Assembly (NCBI RefSeq): GCF_000237925.1
Contig: NC_031498.1
Span: forward strand, 16,749,004 to 16,813,003
From: Schistosoma mansoni
Lineage: Eukaryota; Platyhelminthes; Trematoda; Strigeidida; Schistosomatidae
Direction: 5' to 3'
Length of the DNA: 64,000 bases
Below the pieces are notes generated by a model. It was not told the origin of the DNA, did not search any database, and saw nothing but the letters and a program-made list of their open reading frames with translations. Shown here piece after piece: positions 47,601 to 57,239 of this stretch. The translations under genes were made by a program, and so were the position numbers. How positions within the stretch are numbered: position 1 is the first letter of the stretch; every line of letters begins with the position of its first letter.

Positions 47601-50600
47601 CTAGAGCACCATGGAAAACCTGGGAGCATTGCTTTAAGGCCGTTTCGCCCTATTGTGGACTCCTCAGCAGTGCGCATACACGATCCCACCTCGAGAGATT
47701 CGAACTCAGGACCTATCAGTCTCGCGCGCGAACGCTTAACCTCTAGAACCACTTAGACGGTATCCAACGGTGTCACTGTCTAACTTCTATCAATCCACGA
47801 AATAGCACCATCGTCCACCATTGTCTTCAGTGAGTTACTATCTCAAAACAGACCTGGTTGTACTCCACTGGTTACTGCTTCTCACTAGAACTCCAAAAAC
47901 TACCTCTTGGAACCAGTCACTGAATAACTTAACTTCGTTTCTCAATTAGATCAAATAAATATCTGATGTATCACAAAGGAGGTTTTTTGTGGAGATTTTA
48001 GTAATTTTATATAGTTAAGATCTTAACTATATAAAATTACTAAAATCCCCACAAAAAACCCCTTTGTGATAATGATCATATGCTCACCAGTGACTGGCTC
48101 CATGAGGTGCATCCTGGAGTTCTAGTGAGAAGTCGTGGCCAGTGGAGCTAATCCATGTCAGGTAGAGACAGGTATCTACCTCAGTAAAATGGAAGTTGGT
48201 CGCGCAATTTCGTGGATTGGTTGAAGTTAGACATTAACACCGTTGGATGCCAGCTCAGTGGTCTATCGGTTAGATGCTCTGGCGAGAGACTGGTAGGTCC
48301 TGGGTTCGAATCTGGCTAGGCGGAATCGTGGATGATCACCGCTGAGAAATCCCACAATAGGACGAAACGGCCTTAAAGCAGTGCTTCCAAGTTTTCCATG
48401 GTGGTCTAGCTTGAATTGACTCATGATCTTAACTATATAAAATATCTGATGTGTTTTTATATTTTTTTTCTTTTAAACCTTCAGACTCATTTACAAAATA
48501 AACATATTGTAACTAATTATCATTGTAATGGATGTGAAGAAATCTTTTCTGATCAAATTCAATGTCTTGTACATATTCTATATCATCATATTATAACAAC
48601 AAAATCAGTTATTCAGGATAATGATACTATTAATAGCTTAAACAGTAGTAGTACTAGTAGTACTAGTAGTACTATTACTAATCATGATAATGATACAACC
48701 AAATTAGATTCATACAATGAAAATGATAATACCTCATGTAAATACCAACACTCAAATAGTTCACCATACACAAACATTCAATTACCTGATATAAGTACCA
48801 AGAACACAACAGTACTGAAAGAACAAACTACTGATCTAATAACGTACACTAACAATAACCCATCATTACATGAATATCCAGATCATTCCAACTTACTTAT
48901 TCAAAATGATTGTAATCTAATGAATTCAAATAGAGATGATGCTAAATTGAACCAAATCTCTAATCATCAACTACTTATAAATGAAAGTAGTAGTATAAAT
49001 AAATTCGATCAAAATTATACTTATCAATTGCAATCTATAATTCATTTTCTTAGTATGTTACTATGGCCTAATTTATGGTCTATTCATTGGAAACAATTAG
49101 ATATAGATGGAATATTAAATAAATATTTGAAATGTATGAATGAAGATATGAATATGATATTAAACACTAAAGAATCTGTGGGACCATTCGATACACCTTC
49201 AACAGTATCGTCGTTATCATCTATTCCCTCCTTGTCATCATTACATGTAAGTTAATATCATACTTATGATACTGTTATATCTCGAACATAGATTTCTTAG
49301 TCTGTCGCGTAATACTTGAGCACTAGAACGCTGGAACCCTCCCAAGTCACAAATCAGAAGATGGAGGACAAGTAGAAGGAATGTTATTCCAAACAGTAGA
49401 AATGAAATTATCATTATAGTTATCCAATCCGCACACAGGGAGTTATCAGCATTGTACAATAGGGAGGCTACACGTAGTGATTCTAGTATATTCTTCCCAA
49501 AGCTGATTGGATGGAATATGTCCTGCTCCTTCTGGGCTTCTTAGAGCTTCCTCGACTTCACCTGTGGACCATCCTCACAGATACTTTAAGAGATAGCTAA
49601 AAAAGTAGATTCAAATTCGCTAGAATATCATGAAATTTATCAATCTAAAGGTGTATTGTCAGAAGAGGGTTTTATGGTGATTTTAGTAATTTAATATAGT
49701 TGAAATCATTAGTCAATTGAAGCTAGATCACCATGAAAAATCTGGAAGCACTGGAAGGACAATTTATCCTATTGTAGGACTCCTTAGCAGTGCTCATCCA
49801 CGATCCCACCTAGCGAGATTCGAACCCAGAACGAAACGGCCGTCCAATGCTTCCAGGTTTTCCATGGTGGTCTAGCTTCAATTGACTCATGATCTTAACT
49901 ATATAAAGATGTATTCTCAAAGAGTTATTTTTAGATATGATAAATTTAAGCAGTAAGCAAAGTAATCAGATAATTATCAGTATAGGGTTGTGGAGATTAT
50001 AAAGTTTTTGATTGAGATTATGAACCGATTGATGTTAGATCAGCATTGAAAACCTAGAAGGTCATTTAGTCCTATTCTGGGATGCATCAACAGTGCTCAT
50101 TCACGATTCCGTACTCGGGATTCGAACCCAACTCCTTCGGTCGCGCTCATGAACGCATCCAAAGTTGGTAATGTCTAACCTCAACCATTACACAAAATTT
50201 CGTGACCAACTTCCATTGTACTAAGGTAGATACCTGTCTCTAACTGACATGGATTAACTTCAATGGTCACGGTTTCTCACTAGAACTCCGAGACTTTCCT
50301 CACGAAGCTAGTTACTAGTGAGCATATGTTAAGACGTTTTCTATTTTTTTGTTGCCAGTAATTATGTAAACAACATCATTATCTACGAAATGTATCTTAC
50401 CAATCCTAGTAAGTAAAATCTAATTATGTAGCACTGAATTCGATATGTAACTTTAGATATAAACAAGTTATCATTGATTATAATAAGTTGATGAACCAAG
50501 CTTCCATAACTCCAAGGATCATATAGATGTTTTATACATCTTACTCTCTTGAATAATTCTGATTACCTCTGAAAACATTAGTTTCACAACAGTCTATATC

Positions 50601-53600
50601 ATTAAGATAACATATTGGTTGGGTGTAGTCAACAGGAAACCCTGTTAACTACCCCCCAATCACACAATGTCGAGTCATCTAGACTACTGACCATATTGCA
50701 ACTTGGTCGATACGATTCAATTTACACTAAGAAGGAACTGACATACATGATACTGATCACTATCCATGGATCAATCAATTCTAAAAATTCATATCCTTCT
50801 TGAATAATGAATAATATAAATCTATCCTTAAATCAATATTCCTATTTATTATTACAGTATCAAGGAACTTGTGAAACATCAGAATTGACCCATAAAATAG
50901 TCGATATGGTAACATCAAACAGCATTAAAAGTAAAGAGTTCACTTTATTGAACAATGAAAATCAAACAGAATTTCAACAAACATCAAATTGTGTACTTTT
51001 ATTAAATTCACATCCTGTTCTTGGACTTTTACCACATGAAATGGCATCAAATATGGATAGTTATAAAGCATCAAAAATATGTCATCTTTGTTTGAAAGTA
51101 AGTTATCAATCATTCTATCATATATCTCAATTTTTGGTTTTATTTTATTTCAACACATAAATATTGGTACAAAGGGGCACAGAATACATATGCGCCGCAC
51201 AAATCTCATTTGATTTGTGTGAGGACTGTGATACTGCCCAGGTGCCCAGACTGAAGCAGGTGGTTTTCTTAGGGGGTCACACCCCGAGCCTTTGACATAA
51301 ATGTCTCACCCACAAGGCAGTGGAGCATCGTGAGAAGATGTATTTCCATGGTAGCCAGTGACCAACGATTGATTCACACGCCATTTGTTCCTTCAGGATA
51401 CTGGAGCCCATGTGGACTATTGGTTTGGAATCAGGGTTTTCCAACTCCCCTAGGTTGACTTACTGTGTCCACCAACCCGGTTAAAGTGTCGGACATTCGC
51501 TTTTCATCCTCTCAATTTCGTAAACAACATTAATGCCATGAGAAGGCACTAAGTAGAACTTCCCTGACAGAGGCTATATACGCGTGGCCATATGAGAGCA
51601 TTTGGAACGGGAGGGAGGACTTTCCCCACTTTCGGCCGTACCAGGGCATTTGGGGGCATTTTTTTCAATTAAGCCAATAGAATGACTTATATGATTGTAT
51701 TTATATAAAGAGATAGTTAGAAGGGGTTTTGTGGAGATTTCAATATTTTCATAGTTGAAATCATGAGTCCATTGAAGCTGAGGAGTCTTACAATAGGACG
51801 AAACGGCCGTCCAGTACGTGCAGGTTTTCCATGGTGGTCTAGCTTCAAGTGATTCATGATTTCAACTATGAAAACAAAGAGATAAGTTGAAACTATTATA
51901 TCCTCCTTTAATTTAAATGTTATATTTAGAGCTGGTAATTGTTAGTATCTTATGACCTGCCTGGATGCCTTCTTAATGAAAAACGTGATAAGATCGTCAA
52001 TTGGAGTTCAGTGATTTATTGATCGGCCCAGTGACATATACGAAACTTGTACGAACAGTCTAGAGTGCTTATCGGTCCTGCTATCTACCTAGCCCAGATA
52101 GTTAAGCCCAGAACACCAATAACAGCCTCTGCAATATGAATCATTATATTTCAAACATACTAAGTTTATATACAAATCAAACTGACCACATCGTACCATT
52201 AAATAGAAAATGACATTTAACAAGCTTGACATTGATCACCACCCGGTGATCAATCAATTGTGATTACATCTCAGTCCTACAGGAGGTCGTTCGTGAGCCG
52301 AATAGCTCAGTGGTAACGTCTCTGACTGTAAAGCCGGGTGACATGGGATCGAGTCCGTCAGGGAGCACCAGTTCCCTCAAGATTACAGGCACACCTTGCT
52401 GACGAGTGCCAAGCAGCCCGAAACCCGGGTCCAGAGTTTCCTGTTGACCTCCTCCAACCACCATCTTATCTCAACATAGTGCACGCAGTATCGAGCCACC
52501 TAGACTGGTGGCCACATTGCAACTTGATCGATAGCATTCGGTCAGCACTAAGACGGACTTGACATGCATGACATTGATCACCACCCAGTAATCAATCAAT
52601 TGTAATAACATTTGTACAAGATTCGGCCAAATGTGTCTGTGAATGTGGGGAATAGTAAATAATAGATTGAGGATACCTCACGAACGGCATATCGTATAAT
52701 AATTGTCTATGGGTCAAAATAAAGCTTACAATAAGACCAACATGAATATGAATAGTTGAGTTACCCTACAATTATACAATAGGAAATATGCGTATCGTAT
52801 TGGTCCATAAATGATTCTCAAAAGTTACCATTCCTAATTCTCTACGGGATACAACACTAAATCTTAATAGGAGTTGATTACAAGGTATAGAAAAATTCAT
52901 TCTAATGAACAGTTTACGTTTAATGGTTACTAACTTGATAAGTATAGAATACCTTCAATAAAACAGGTAGACATTTTCTTCTCTCATTAAACTGTTACAT
53001 TGTTTTTTTATAGTTAAGTTCATGAGCCAAATAAAATCAAGCCACCATGGAAATAGTGTAAGCATTAGACGGCTGTTTAGTCCTAGTATGGGACTCTCCA
53101 GTAGTGCGCATTCACGATCCCGCACTCGGGAATCGAACCCAAGAACTATCGGTCTCGCACTCGAACGTTTAACCTCTAGACCAATGAACCGATATCCAAT
53201 GGTGTTAATGTCTAACTTCAACCAACCCACATTGTTGTTGAAAGTCTTGTTTGCAATATCCTCATGAGGTTTTAAGTTCATGGATCATTTTTTTCACTGG
53301 TTTATTGGGAAAGAAATGAATCATATTGCGCTTTATTTAAAATGTATGAAAATCTATCCATGATATACCAATTTTACACATTGGAAAAGGAAAGAAAAAC
53401 CTTAGAAACTGTGTCTAGTGATGCAATCAGAATTCATCCATACAATAGCTTCTGGTTTGCTGTCATTTCAACTTAAAAAAAAATAAACATTGATTCAACA
53501 AAGATACCTCTTCTGATCACCACGCAGTGACCAATCAATTGTTAATACATCTCATTCACAGCCCAGGTAACCCAGTTGTAACGTCTCTGACTGTGAAGCT

Positions 53601-54609
53601 GGATGACACAGGATCGAATCCGTCAGGGGGCATTATTTGTCTCAAGACTAAAGGTACACCATATTGACGAGTGCCAAGTAGCACGACACCTAGGTTCAGC
53701 GTTTCCTATTGATGGCCTCCAACCACCACAATATTATGTTTATTTAAAAATGAAATTTCTCATTCAATTCTCGATATCAGTGTTACCATTTAGTGACTAA
53801 TTCTCATCAAATATATCTGAAATATCTCTTTGCTAACGTGACATTCAGGCGTTGAATTATTGTTGTGTGATTTCCAGTAAATTAGATATAGTTTAAAATG
53901 TAGATCATTCGTTCAATAGTTCAGTTTTATTGTTATTATTACAATCATCTATGCCTACCACTATGGGATTTAAACTGACAACTGCATCTCTGTGCTAATG
54001 TGGTATGGCAACTCGAACTGATGTACGTACGTACAAAGTTCTACGTTGTGACTGGCTGACTGACTAACTGACTGACTGAATCATCTACGTAATCATAAAT
54101 GCACACTGATGTATACTCTTATATTAAGATAAGACAACTGTCTGATATTTATCACAAGGAGGTTTTGTGGATATTTTAGTAATTTTATATAGTTAAGATC
54201 ATGAGTCAATTGAAGCTACACCACCATGGAATCATTATGAATATGATTATCAGTACTATTATTATTATTACTATTACCATACTTGGAGTACCTAGCCTGT
54301 CGTATGCCCTGATGGTGTTCTCGTGACTTTCAGGTTGCCTGATCTGCCGAGGACGATGGGACAGTGCATGACAGTATTGTTGTGTGCTAGGTTCAACGTG
54401 AATTGTTTGCTATATGCATGCAAGTCCGCCCCTTTATTGTTCATATTGTTCATATGTTACCATACTTAAATGATCCATCTAAATTTATCCTATAGGAATT
54501 TACCGATGAAATGACAGTACTTCATCATCAAGTTGAAGAACATAGTCTTGAAGATAATTCAAATGTATCAACTTCTATCAATGAACAAAATTCATTATTG
54601 ATTAATTGA
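44061..54609 (+). CDS. C2H2 zinc-finger protein gene (overview, 4 exons)
   Basis: Four in-frame exons (44061-44611, 48485-49246, 50858-51097, 54496-54609). From the ATG at 44078 the product is 549 residues. Fingers: C106/C109/H122/H126 (C-x2-C-x12-H-x3-H), C162/C165/H180/H185 (x14, x4, irregular and split by intron 1), C192/C195/H208/H212 (canonical), C507/C510/H523/H528 (x12, x4, split by intron 3). Spread-out fingers with long Ser/Thr/Asn-rich linkers suggest a nuclear nucleic-acid-binding protein, but no named orthologue is recognised. The exon 1 acceptor just before the ATG means either an upstream exon or a trans-splice (spliced-leader) site. Confidence 0.85.
44700..45260. repeat. dispersed repeat F, copy 2, with internal tandem repeat
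   Basis: Shares 44703-44835 with 30628-30760. Lies in intron 1 of the zinc-finger gene. Confidence 0.5.
44885..45079. repeat. tandem repeat, ~57-bp unit, about 3.5 copies
   Basis: Unit gcgtattggagatggcgagg ... agccaactactcgagagagt ... gaagcgaaagataat. The middle copy lacks six bases (actact). Confidence 0.88.
45333..46062 (-). repeat. dispersed repeat H, copy 2, interrupted by D
   Basis: Complement of 42841-43087 once the D element at 45416-45907 is removed. With copy 1 it makes an inverted pair around zinc-finger exon 1. Confidence 0.65.
45416..45907 (-). mobile_element. family D retroposon with TSD and known empty site
   Basis: Minus orientation. AAGAAAACA at 45407-45415 and 45908-45916. 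The related H copy at about 42990 runs through this point without interruption. Confidence 0.88.
46063..46527. other. intron 1 of zinc-finger gene, nothing recognised
   Basis: A possible family A trace at 46255-46310 (tagctagcaatagaatcgtg, ttattctgttaagacttgac) is too decayed to call. Confidence 0.35.
46528..47014. mobile_element. family C head-to-head dimer
   Basis: Minus half 46528-46656 (gtagtcaacaggaaaccatg ... gcttcacagtcag) meets a plus half 46657-47014 (tcaattgtaaatacatctca, agcccagtggtaacatctct, atcgagtccgtcaggaagta, decayed hammerhead catgcttaacagagccaaat with cacgaaacc). The flanking tails are inverse of each other. Neither ribozyme core is intact. Confidence 0.8.
47015..47573. other. 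intron 1, includes a family G fragment
   Basis: 47288-47395 matches family G (gatggagttttgttctctga, ccttctgaacgacatcatca). Otherwise nothing supported. Confidence 0.5.
47574..47925 (-). mobile_element. family B SINE unit, cleavage-less subfamily
   Basis: Minus orientation: arm, gcattgctttaaggccgttt (junction lacking the GTC), core complement ctcctcagcagtgcgcatac, tRNA-like head, leader to ctcttggaaccagtcactg. Confidence 0.8.
47970..48071. repeat. near-perfect ~100-bp palindrome of family B termini
   Basis: Arms of about 51 bp meet at 48020/48021 (ttaagatcttaa). Only about one internal mismatch plus end drift. The arms are the terminal repeat ttttgtggagattttagtaa and ttttatatagttaaga. Nothing of the SINE body remains. 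Confidence 0.9.
48078..48440 (+). mobile_element. family B SINE unit, cleavage-less subfamily
   Basis: Plus orientation: leader ctggagttctagtgagaagt, A box cagctcagtggtctatcggt, B box gggttcgaatc, core ctgagaaatcccacaatagg, junction ggccttaaagcagtgc, tail to the gatcttaactatataaaa arm. Inverse of 47574-47925 across the palindrome. Ends 45 bp before exon 2 of the zinc-finger gene. Confidence 0.8.
48485..49246 (+). CDS. zinc-finger gene exon 2 (second half of finger 2, finger 3)
   Basis: Acceptor aaaccttcag, donor gtaagt, 254 codons, phase 0. It starts THLQNKH, supplying the two His of finger 2, then YHCNGCEEIFSDQIQ...H...H makes canonical finger 3. The rest is Asn/Ser/Thr-rich, including an AGT-repeat Ser/Thr run (near 48645-48675), then a more hydrophobic block with LLWPNLWSIHWKQLD, and a Ser-rich end. 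The exon begins only about 45 bp after a family B element. Confidence 0.83.
49662..49907 (+). mobile_element. family B fold-back
   Basis: agaagagggttttatggtga at left, minus hammerhead half (gactccttagcagtgctcat), gattcgaacccagaacg, then the plus half gaaacggccgtccaatgctt and right arm. The two halves were joined inside the tRNA-like head. Confidence 0.8.
49985..50328 (-). mobile_element. family B SINE unit, decayed ribozyme
   Basis: gggttgtggagattataaag, gattatgaaccgattgatgt, ggtcatttagtcctattctg, gggattcgaacccaactcct, leader ttctcactagaactccgaga to ctagttactagtgagcatat. Confidence 0.78.
50617..50782. mobile_element. family C inverted relic
   Basis: tgtagtcaacaggaaaccct (minus end) then ttaactacccccc and cacaatgtcgagtcatctag through cactatccatggatcaatca (plus end). 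Central ribozyme and tRNA-like part deleted. Confidence 0.7.
50858..51097 (+). CDS. zinc-finger gene exon 3 (first half of finger 4)
   Basis: Acceptor tattattacag, donor gtaagt, 80 codons, phase 0. It begins YQGTCETSELTHKIVDMV, contains LLNSHPVLGLLPHEMASN, and ends KICHLCLK, the Cys pair of finger 4, completed in the next exon. Confidence 0.8.
51140..51656 (-). mobile_element. family D retroposon, full length
   Basis: ttttatttcaacacataaat to accagggcatttgggggca, minus orientation, in intron 3 of the zinc-finger gene immediately after exon 3. Confidence 0.85.
51719..51885 (+). mobile_element. family B fold-back, 5' half of stem I deleted
   Basis: gaaggggttttgtggagatt, gaaatcatgagtccattgaa, then ctgaggagtcttacaatagg, acgaaacggccgtccagtac and the right arm. 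The ribozyme core is present but there is no stem I partner. Confidence 0.78.
52213..52605 (+). mobile_element. family C SINE inserted in the LTR
   Basis: Near full length: cttgacattgatcaccaccc, atagctcagtggtaacgtct, gggatcgagtccgtcaggga, hammerhead 52394-52437, to catgacattgatcaccaccc again. Flanks gacattt and aacattt suggest a short target duplication. Confidence 0.82.
52394..52437 (+). ncRNA. hammerhead ribozyme motif (family C)
   Basis: Core CTGACGA (52399-52405), stem II GTGC/GCCC (one mismatch), GAAA 52420-52423, stem III acc-cg-ggt, GTC ending 52431. Stem I ccttg/cagag has one mismatch. Confidence 0.66.
53006..53232 (-). mobile_element. family B SINE unit
   Basis: ttaagttcatgagccaaata, ggctgtttagtcctagtatg, ggactctccagtagtgcgca, cgggaatcgaacccaagaac, acgtttaacctctagaccaa. 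Core complement tctccag is damaged. Confidence 0.76.
53513..53735 (+). mobile_element. family C SINE, 3' truncated
   Basis: tgatcaccacgcagtgacca, gtaacccagttgtaacgtct, ggatcgaatccgtcaggggg, then ttgacgagtgccaagtagca with cgacacc: stem II GTGC/GCAC perfect, but GAAA is changed to gaca, so inactive. Confidence 0.76.
53947..54078 (+). repeat. family E 3' end variant
   Basis: tgctaatgtggtatggcaac, gtacgtacgtacaaagttct, gactggctgactgactaact. Inverse-type partner at 23795-23910. Confidence 0.6.
54152..54230 (+). mobile_element. family B single arm
   Basis: aggaggttttgtggatattt, ttaagatcatgagtcaattg, ccaccatgga: left terminal repeat and arm only. Confidence 0.7.
54496..54609 (+). CDS. zinc-finger gene exon 4 (end of finger 4, stop)
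   Basis: Acceptor tatcctatag. It reads EFTDEMTVLHHQVEEH, giving the histidines of finger 4, then a short acidic/Ser tail and TGA at 54607-54609. AATAAA occurs at about 54614 and again near 54760. Splicing to exon 3 recreates C-x2-C-x12-H-x4-H exactly, which supports the join. Confidence 0.85.
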   Translation, partial: EFTDEMTVLHHQVEEHSLEDNSNVSTSINEQNSLLIN

Positions 54610-55160
54610 AACGAATAAACAATAACCAAAAGAAAAAGAAGATCCTATTCATTGAATAGATTATTTCTTTTAATTGTCCTGTGATATGTATATGTATGAA
54701 GTTGATTTCCGCTTTTCTTCCCCCCCCCCTCCCTTTCTTTCTGGGATCATTCTTTACATAATAAACAACGGATCAAGAAAGTTTTATCATTAATGTTCTT
54801 TTTTTCATGCAATTAGTTCCGTTTATGGAGTTAAATGGAGGTAAGAACAAGTACGGAGGTCATTTGGTGTTAGAATCAAAAAAACACTGAGCGATGGGTG
54901 ATGTAATAAATGAGTGAAGTTCAGAGATAGATAAGATAGATTGTATGATAATTTTAGAGGTAATGAAGGGTTTACACAAGATTTCTCAAATTAAAAAGAA
55001 CCCTGGTAAGATGAGTTACGTAATAATTGAACAGGATTTGAAGAGTTCACATAATTTAAGAGAATTCAGAGAGTGGAAATGTATGAGTGAAAGGGGTGGG
55101 ATGGTTCAAATATAGATAAAATTCGGTAATGGAGGAGAAATATAACAAACAAAACATTAA
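54610..55160. other. 3' flank of zinc-finger gene
   Basis: C-rich run near 54720 and A+T-rich sequence. Nothing else recognised. Confidence 0.4.
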
Positions 55161-55166
55161 TCAGAA

Positions 55167-55588
55167 GGGGTTTTGTGGAGATTTAGTATTTGCATAGTTG
55201 AAAGTATGAGTCAATTGAAGCTAGACCACCAAGGAAAACCTGGAAGCACTTGACAGACGTTTCGTCCTATTGTGGGACCAATGGAGTTCAAACCACGTCT
55301 GTTGTGAGGTATCGACTCACTGAAGAAAATTGGTGAACAGTTGCTCAACTTCGTAGATTGGTTGAAGTTAGACATTAACACTGTTGGATGACGGCCGGCT
55401 CAGTGGTCTATCGGTTAAGTGCTCTGGCGCGGGACTGGTAGGTCCTGGGTTCGAATCTTGCGAGTGCGGGATCATGGATGCGCACTGTTGAGAAGTCCCA
55501 CGATAGGACGAAACGGCCTTAAAGCAGTGCTTCCAGGTTTTCCATAGTGGTCTAGCTTCAATTGACTCACGCTTTCAACTATGTAAAC
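55167..55588 (+). mobile_element. family B fold-back with full SINE unit, cleavage-less subfamily
   Basis: aaggggttttgtggagattt, left arm with acgtttcgtcctattgtggg, then a plus unit: gttgaagttagacattaaca, ccggctcagtggtctatcgg, ggttcgaatc, core ttgagaagtcccacgatagg, ggccttaaagcagtgc, right arm to 55588. Confidence 0.82.
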
Positions 55589-55654
55589 TAAACATTAACA
55601 AAATAAAACTAATGACCCAAAAATTGAATTATCAAAATAGTAACAGATTTATTA

Positions 55655-55920
55655 CTGTCTCTTTTTGAATACATAGATCAGGTTTAAGATATTTTTTATC
55701 GTAATCGCTTCAGCGAACAGAAGAGAAGTAGTATTTCTTTGTCTGCTAATAATCTTGAAAGCTTAAGGAATGTCAATGGTATGCCCGGTCTCAAGTAAAT
55801 GCCGAGCTACTGAACTATCTATAGCCTTTGCCCCTCGTAGTCTCAATTTCTTCGGAATGTGCTCGGGAATGCGGACATGTACTCTTCTCTTGGTTCTTCC
55901 AATGTACGTCTTTCACCATA
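55655..55920 (-). pseudogene. Penelope-like GIY-YIG endonuclease relic
   Basis: Minus strand reads YIGRTKRRVHVRIPEHIPKK, then GAKAIDSSVARHLLETGHTI, DIP, a TAA stop (about 55763-55765), then AFKIISRQRNTTSLLFAEAI. YIG...R...H and AxHLxxTGH are the endonuclease signature of Penelope-like elements. Different subfamily from 16077 and 62752. Confidence 0.75.
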
Positions 55921-56236
55921 TATATGGATCATATCAAGTTGAGGGGTGATATATATGTAAATGAGGAAGTTTATAGTCATACAACAAAAGCTTAAAATAA
56001 GAAATTTGAAGACTGACACTTCATTACTACTCAGTCTACAAGAACTGATGACCATAGTTTCTTCATAATTATGTAAAGTTTATTACATTAGAAAAGTATA
56101 ATATAAGTAGCCTCTTTAGTGGTTATCTGTTGTTGATCTTAAATAAATTTCTTGAATTAAATATCAGAATCTTTTTATACAGAATAGCGGATAGTAACAA
56201 AACAAAAGTAAATTGTCTTATATAAACAAAGTAACT

Positions 56237-56490
56237 GATATAAGCAAAGATGGATGGTGGCTAGAAGTGGTATCCAGTTCGACGCGCGTTTCGTCCTCTC
56301 TGGGACTCGTCAGTTGAATATAACTGCATCTCACAGTTGATGTTTACTCTAGGACTCGAACCCAATACTATTAGTTTCAAACGCCATCGCGTTATTCACT
56401 CAGCTACTCAGTCCATCTTTGCTTATAATGCTTGTGAATTAAGGCTATATCGAAGCAATACTCACAGTATGCACATATGCCAATAAGAGA
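56237..56490 (-). mobile_element. family A element with leader
   Basis: agcaaagatggatggtggct, gacgcgcgtttcgtcctctc (stem II damaged), ggactcgaacccaatactat, then catctttgcttataatgctt, gtgaattaaggctatatcga to ccaataagagatagacgg. Inverted leader after the unit. Confidence 0.76.
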
Positions 56491-56492
56491 TA

Positions 56493-56790
56493 GACGGGAT
56501 GGGATCGCTCAGCCCATGCCCATCCCTCCTCCTTTACCCGGGCTTGGGACCGGCAGTAACTCTAGAAGAGCTACAGGCATCACGAGGCAAGCTCTAAGTA
56601 GGAATCCTGAAGAGAAACAGAAAAGAGGAAGGCCAAAGAACACATTACGCCGGGAAATAGAAGCAGATATGAAAAGGATGAATGTTAACTGGGAAGAAGT
56701 GGAAAGGATTGCTTGGGATAGGTTTGTATGAAGAAAACTGGTATGCGGTCTATGCTCCTCCACGAGGGTTAACAGGTGTAAGTAAGTCCC
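56493..56790 (+). pseudogene. RTE fragment, possibly 5'-inverted
   Basis: 56576-56790 encodes [40 protein letters not shown]. 56493-56575 is G+C-rich, and its complement (gtcccaagcccgggtaaagg) resembles ggtcccaacctcggataaag upstream of the RT fragment at 58990, so it appears to be an RTE 5' segment in opposite orientation. Confidence 0.65.
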
Positions 56791-57239
56791 TAGACCTTTT
56801 GCTAATAAGCTTACACTGGAGAAATCTTTGTCCATTATCATCGTAAAAATGAATGCCAAAACTTATTTCAGCCGATATAAAGGATTTATGGACCGTATTG
56901 TTTTTCATTTTAAACTATGTACAAGGAGATGGATATAGAAAAATAGTAACGAAGTATTTGAATAGAACTGTTAGTAATTTTATAGTTCAGTTCAAATTAT
57001 CATAACTCTTTTATGAAGGCTACATTAATCATTAAATTCAATCAACCAAGTTACCATACAGAATAACCTCAGCGAGATGAAGCAATGGAAGTACTAATGT
57101 TGATATCTGTGCAGTAGGACTAATAAAGTATAAAGAATATGATTCAAGAAGAAAGGAAGAGTTAGAGGAATAAAGGACCCAATGTAACTTTGAAACTTAG
57201 GACCAAAAGCTAGGTAAACAATAAATGCGTATGTAAACA

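Larger units (their letters stand above)
51940..52856 (-). mobile_element. LTR (515-bp family) split by a family C insertion
   Basis: Plus-strand edges tgttagtatcttatgacctg (51940) and gggatacaaca (52856). Removing the C element leaves about 515 bp matching 43401-43921 in reverse (acagcctctgcaatatgaat, ttgtacaagattcggccaaa). No convincing TSD. Confidence 0.82.

Noticed and set aside
56493-56575. G+C-rich segment as an HDV-like ribozyme of an RTE 5' end
   Set aside because: I could not fit the nested double-pseudoknot pairing. Better explained as an inverted RTE segment.
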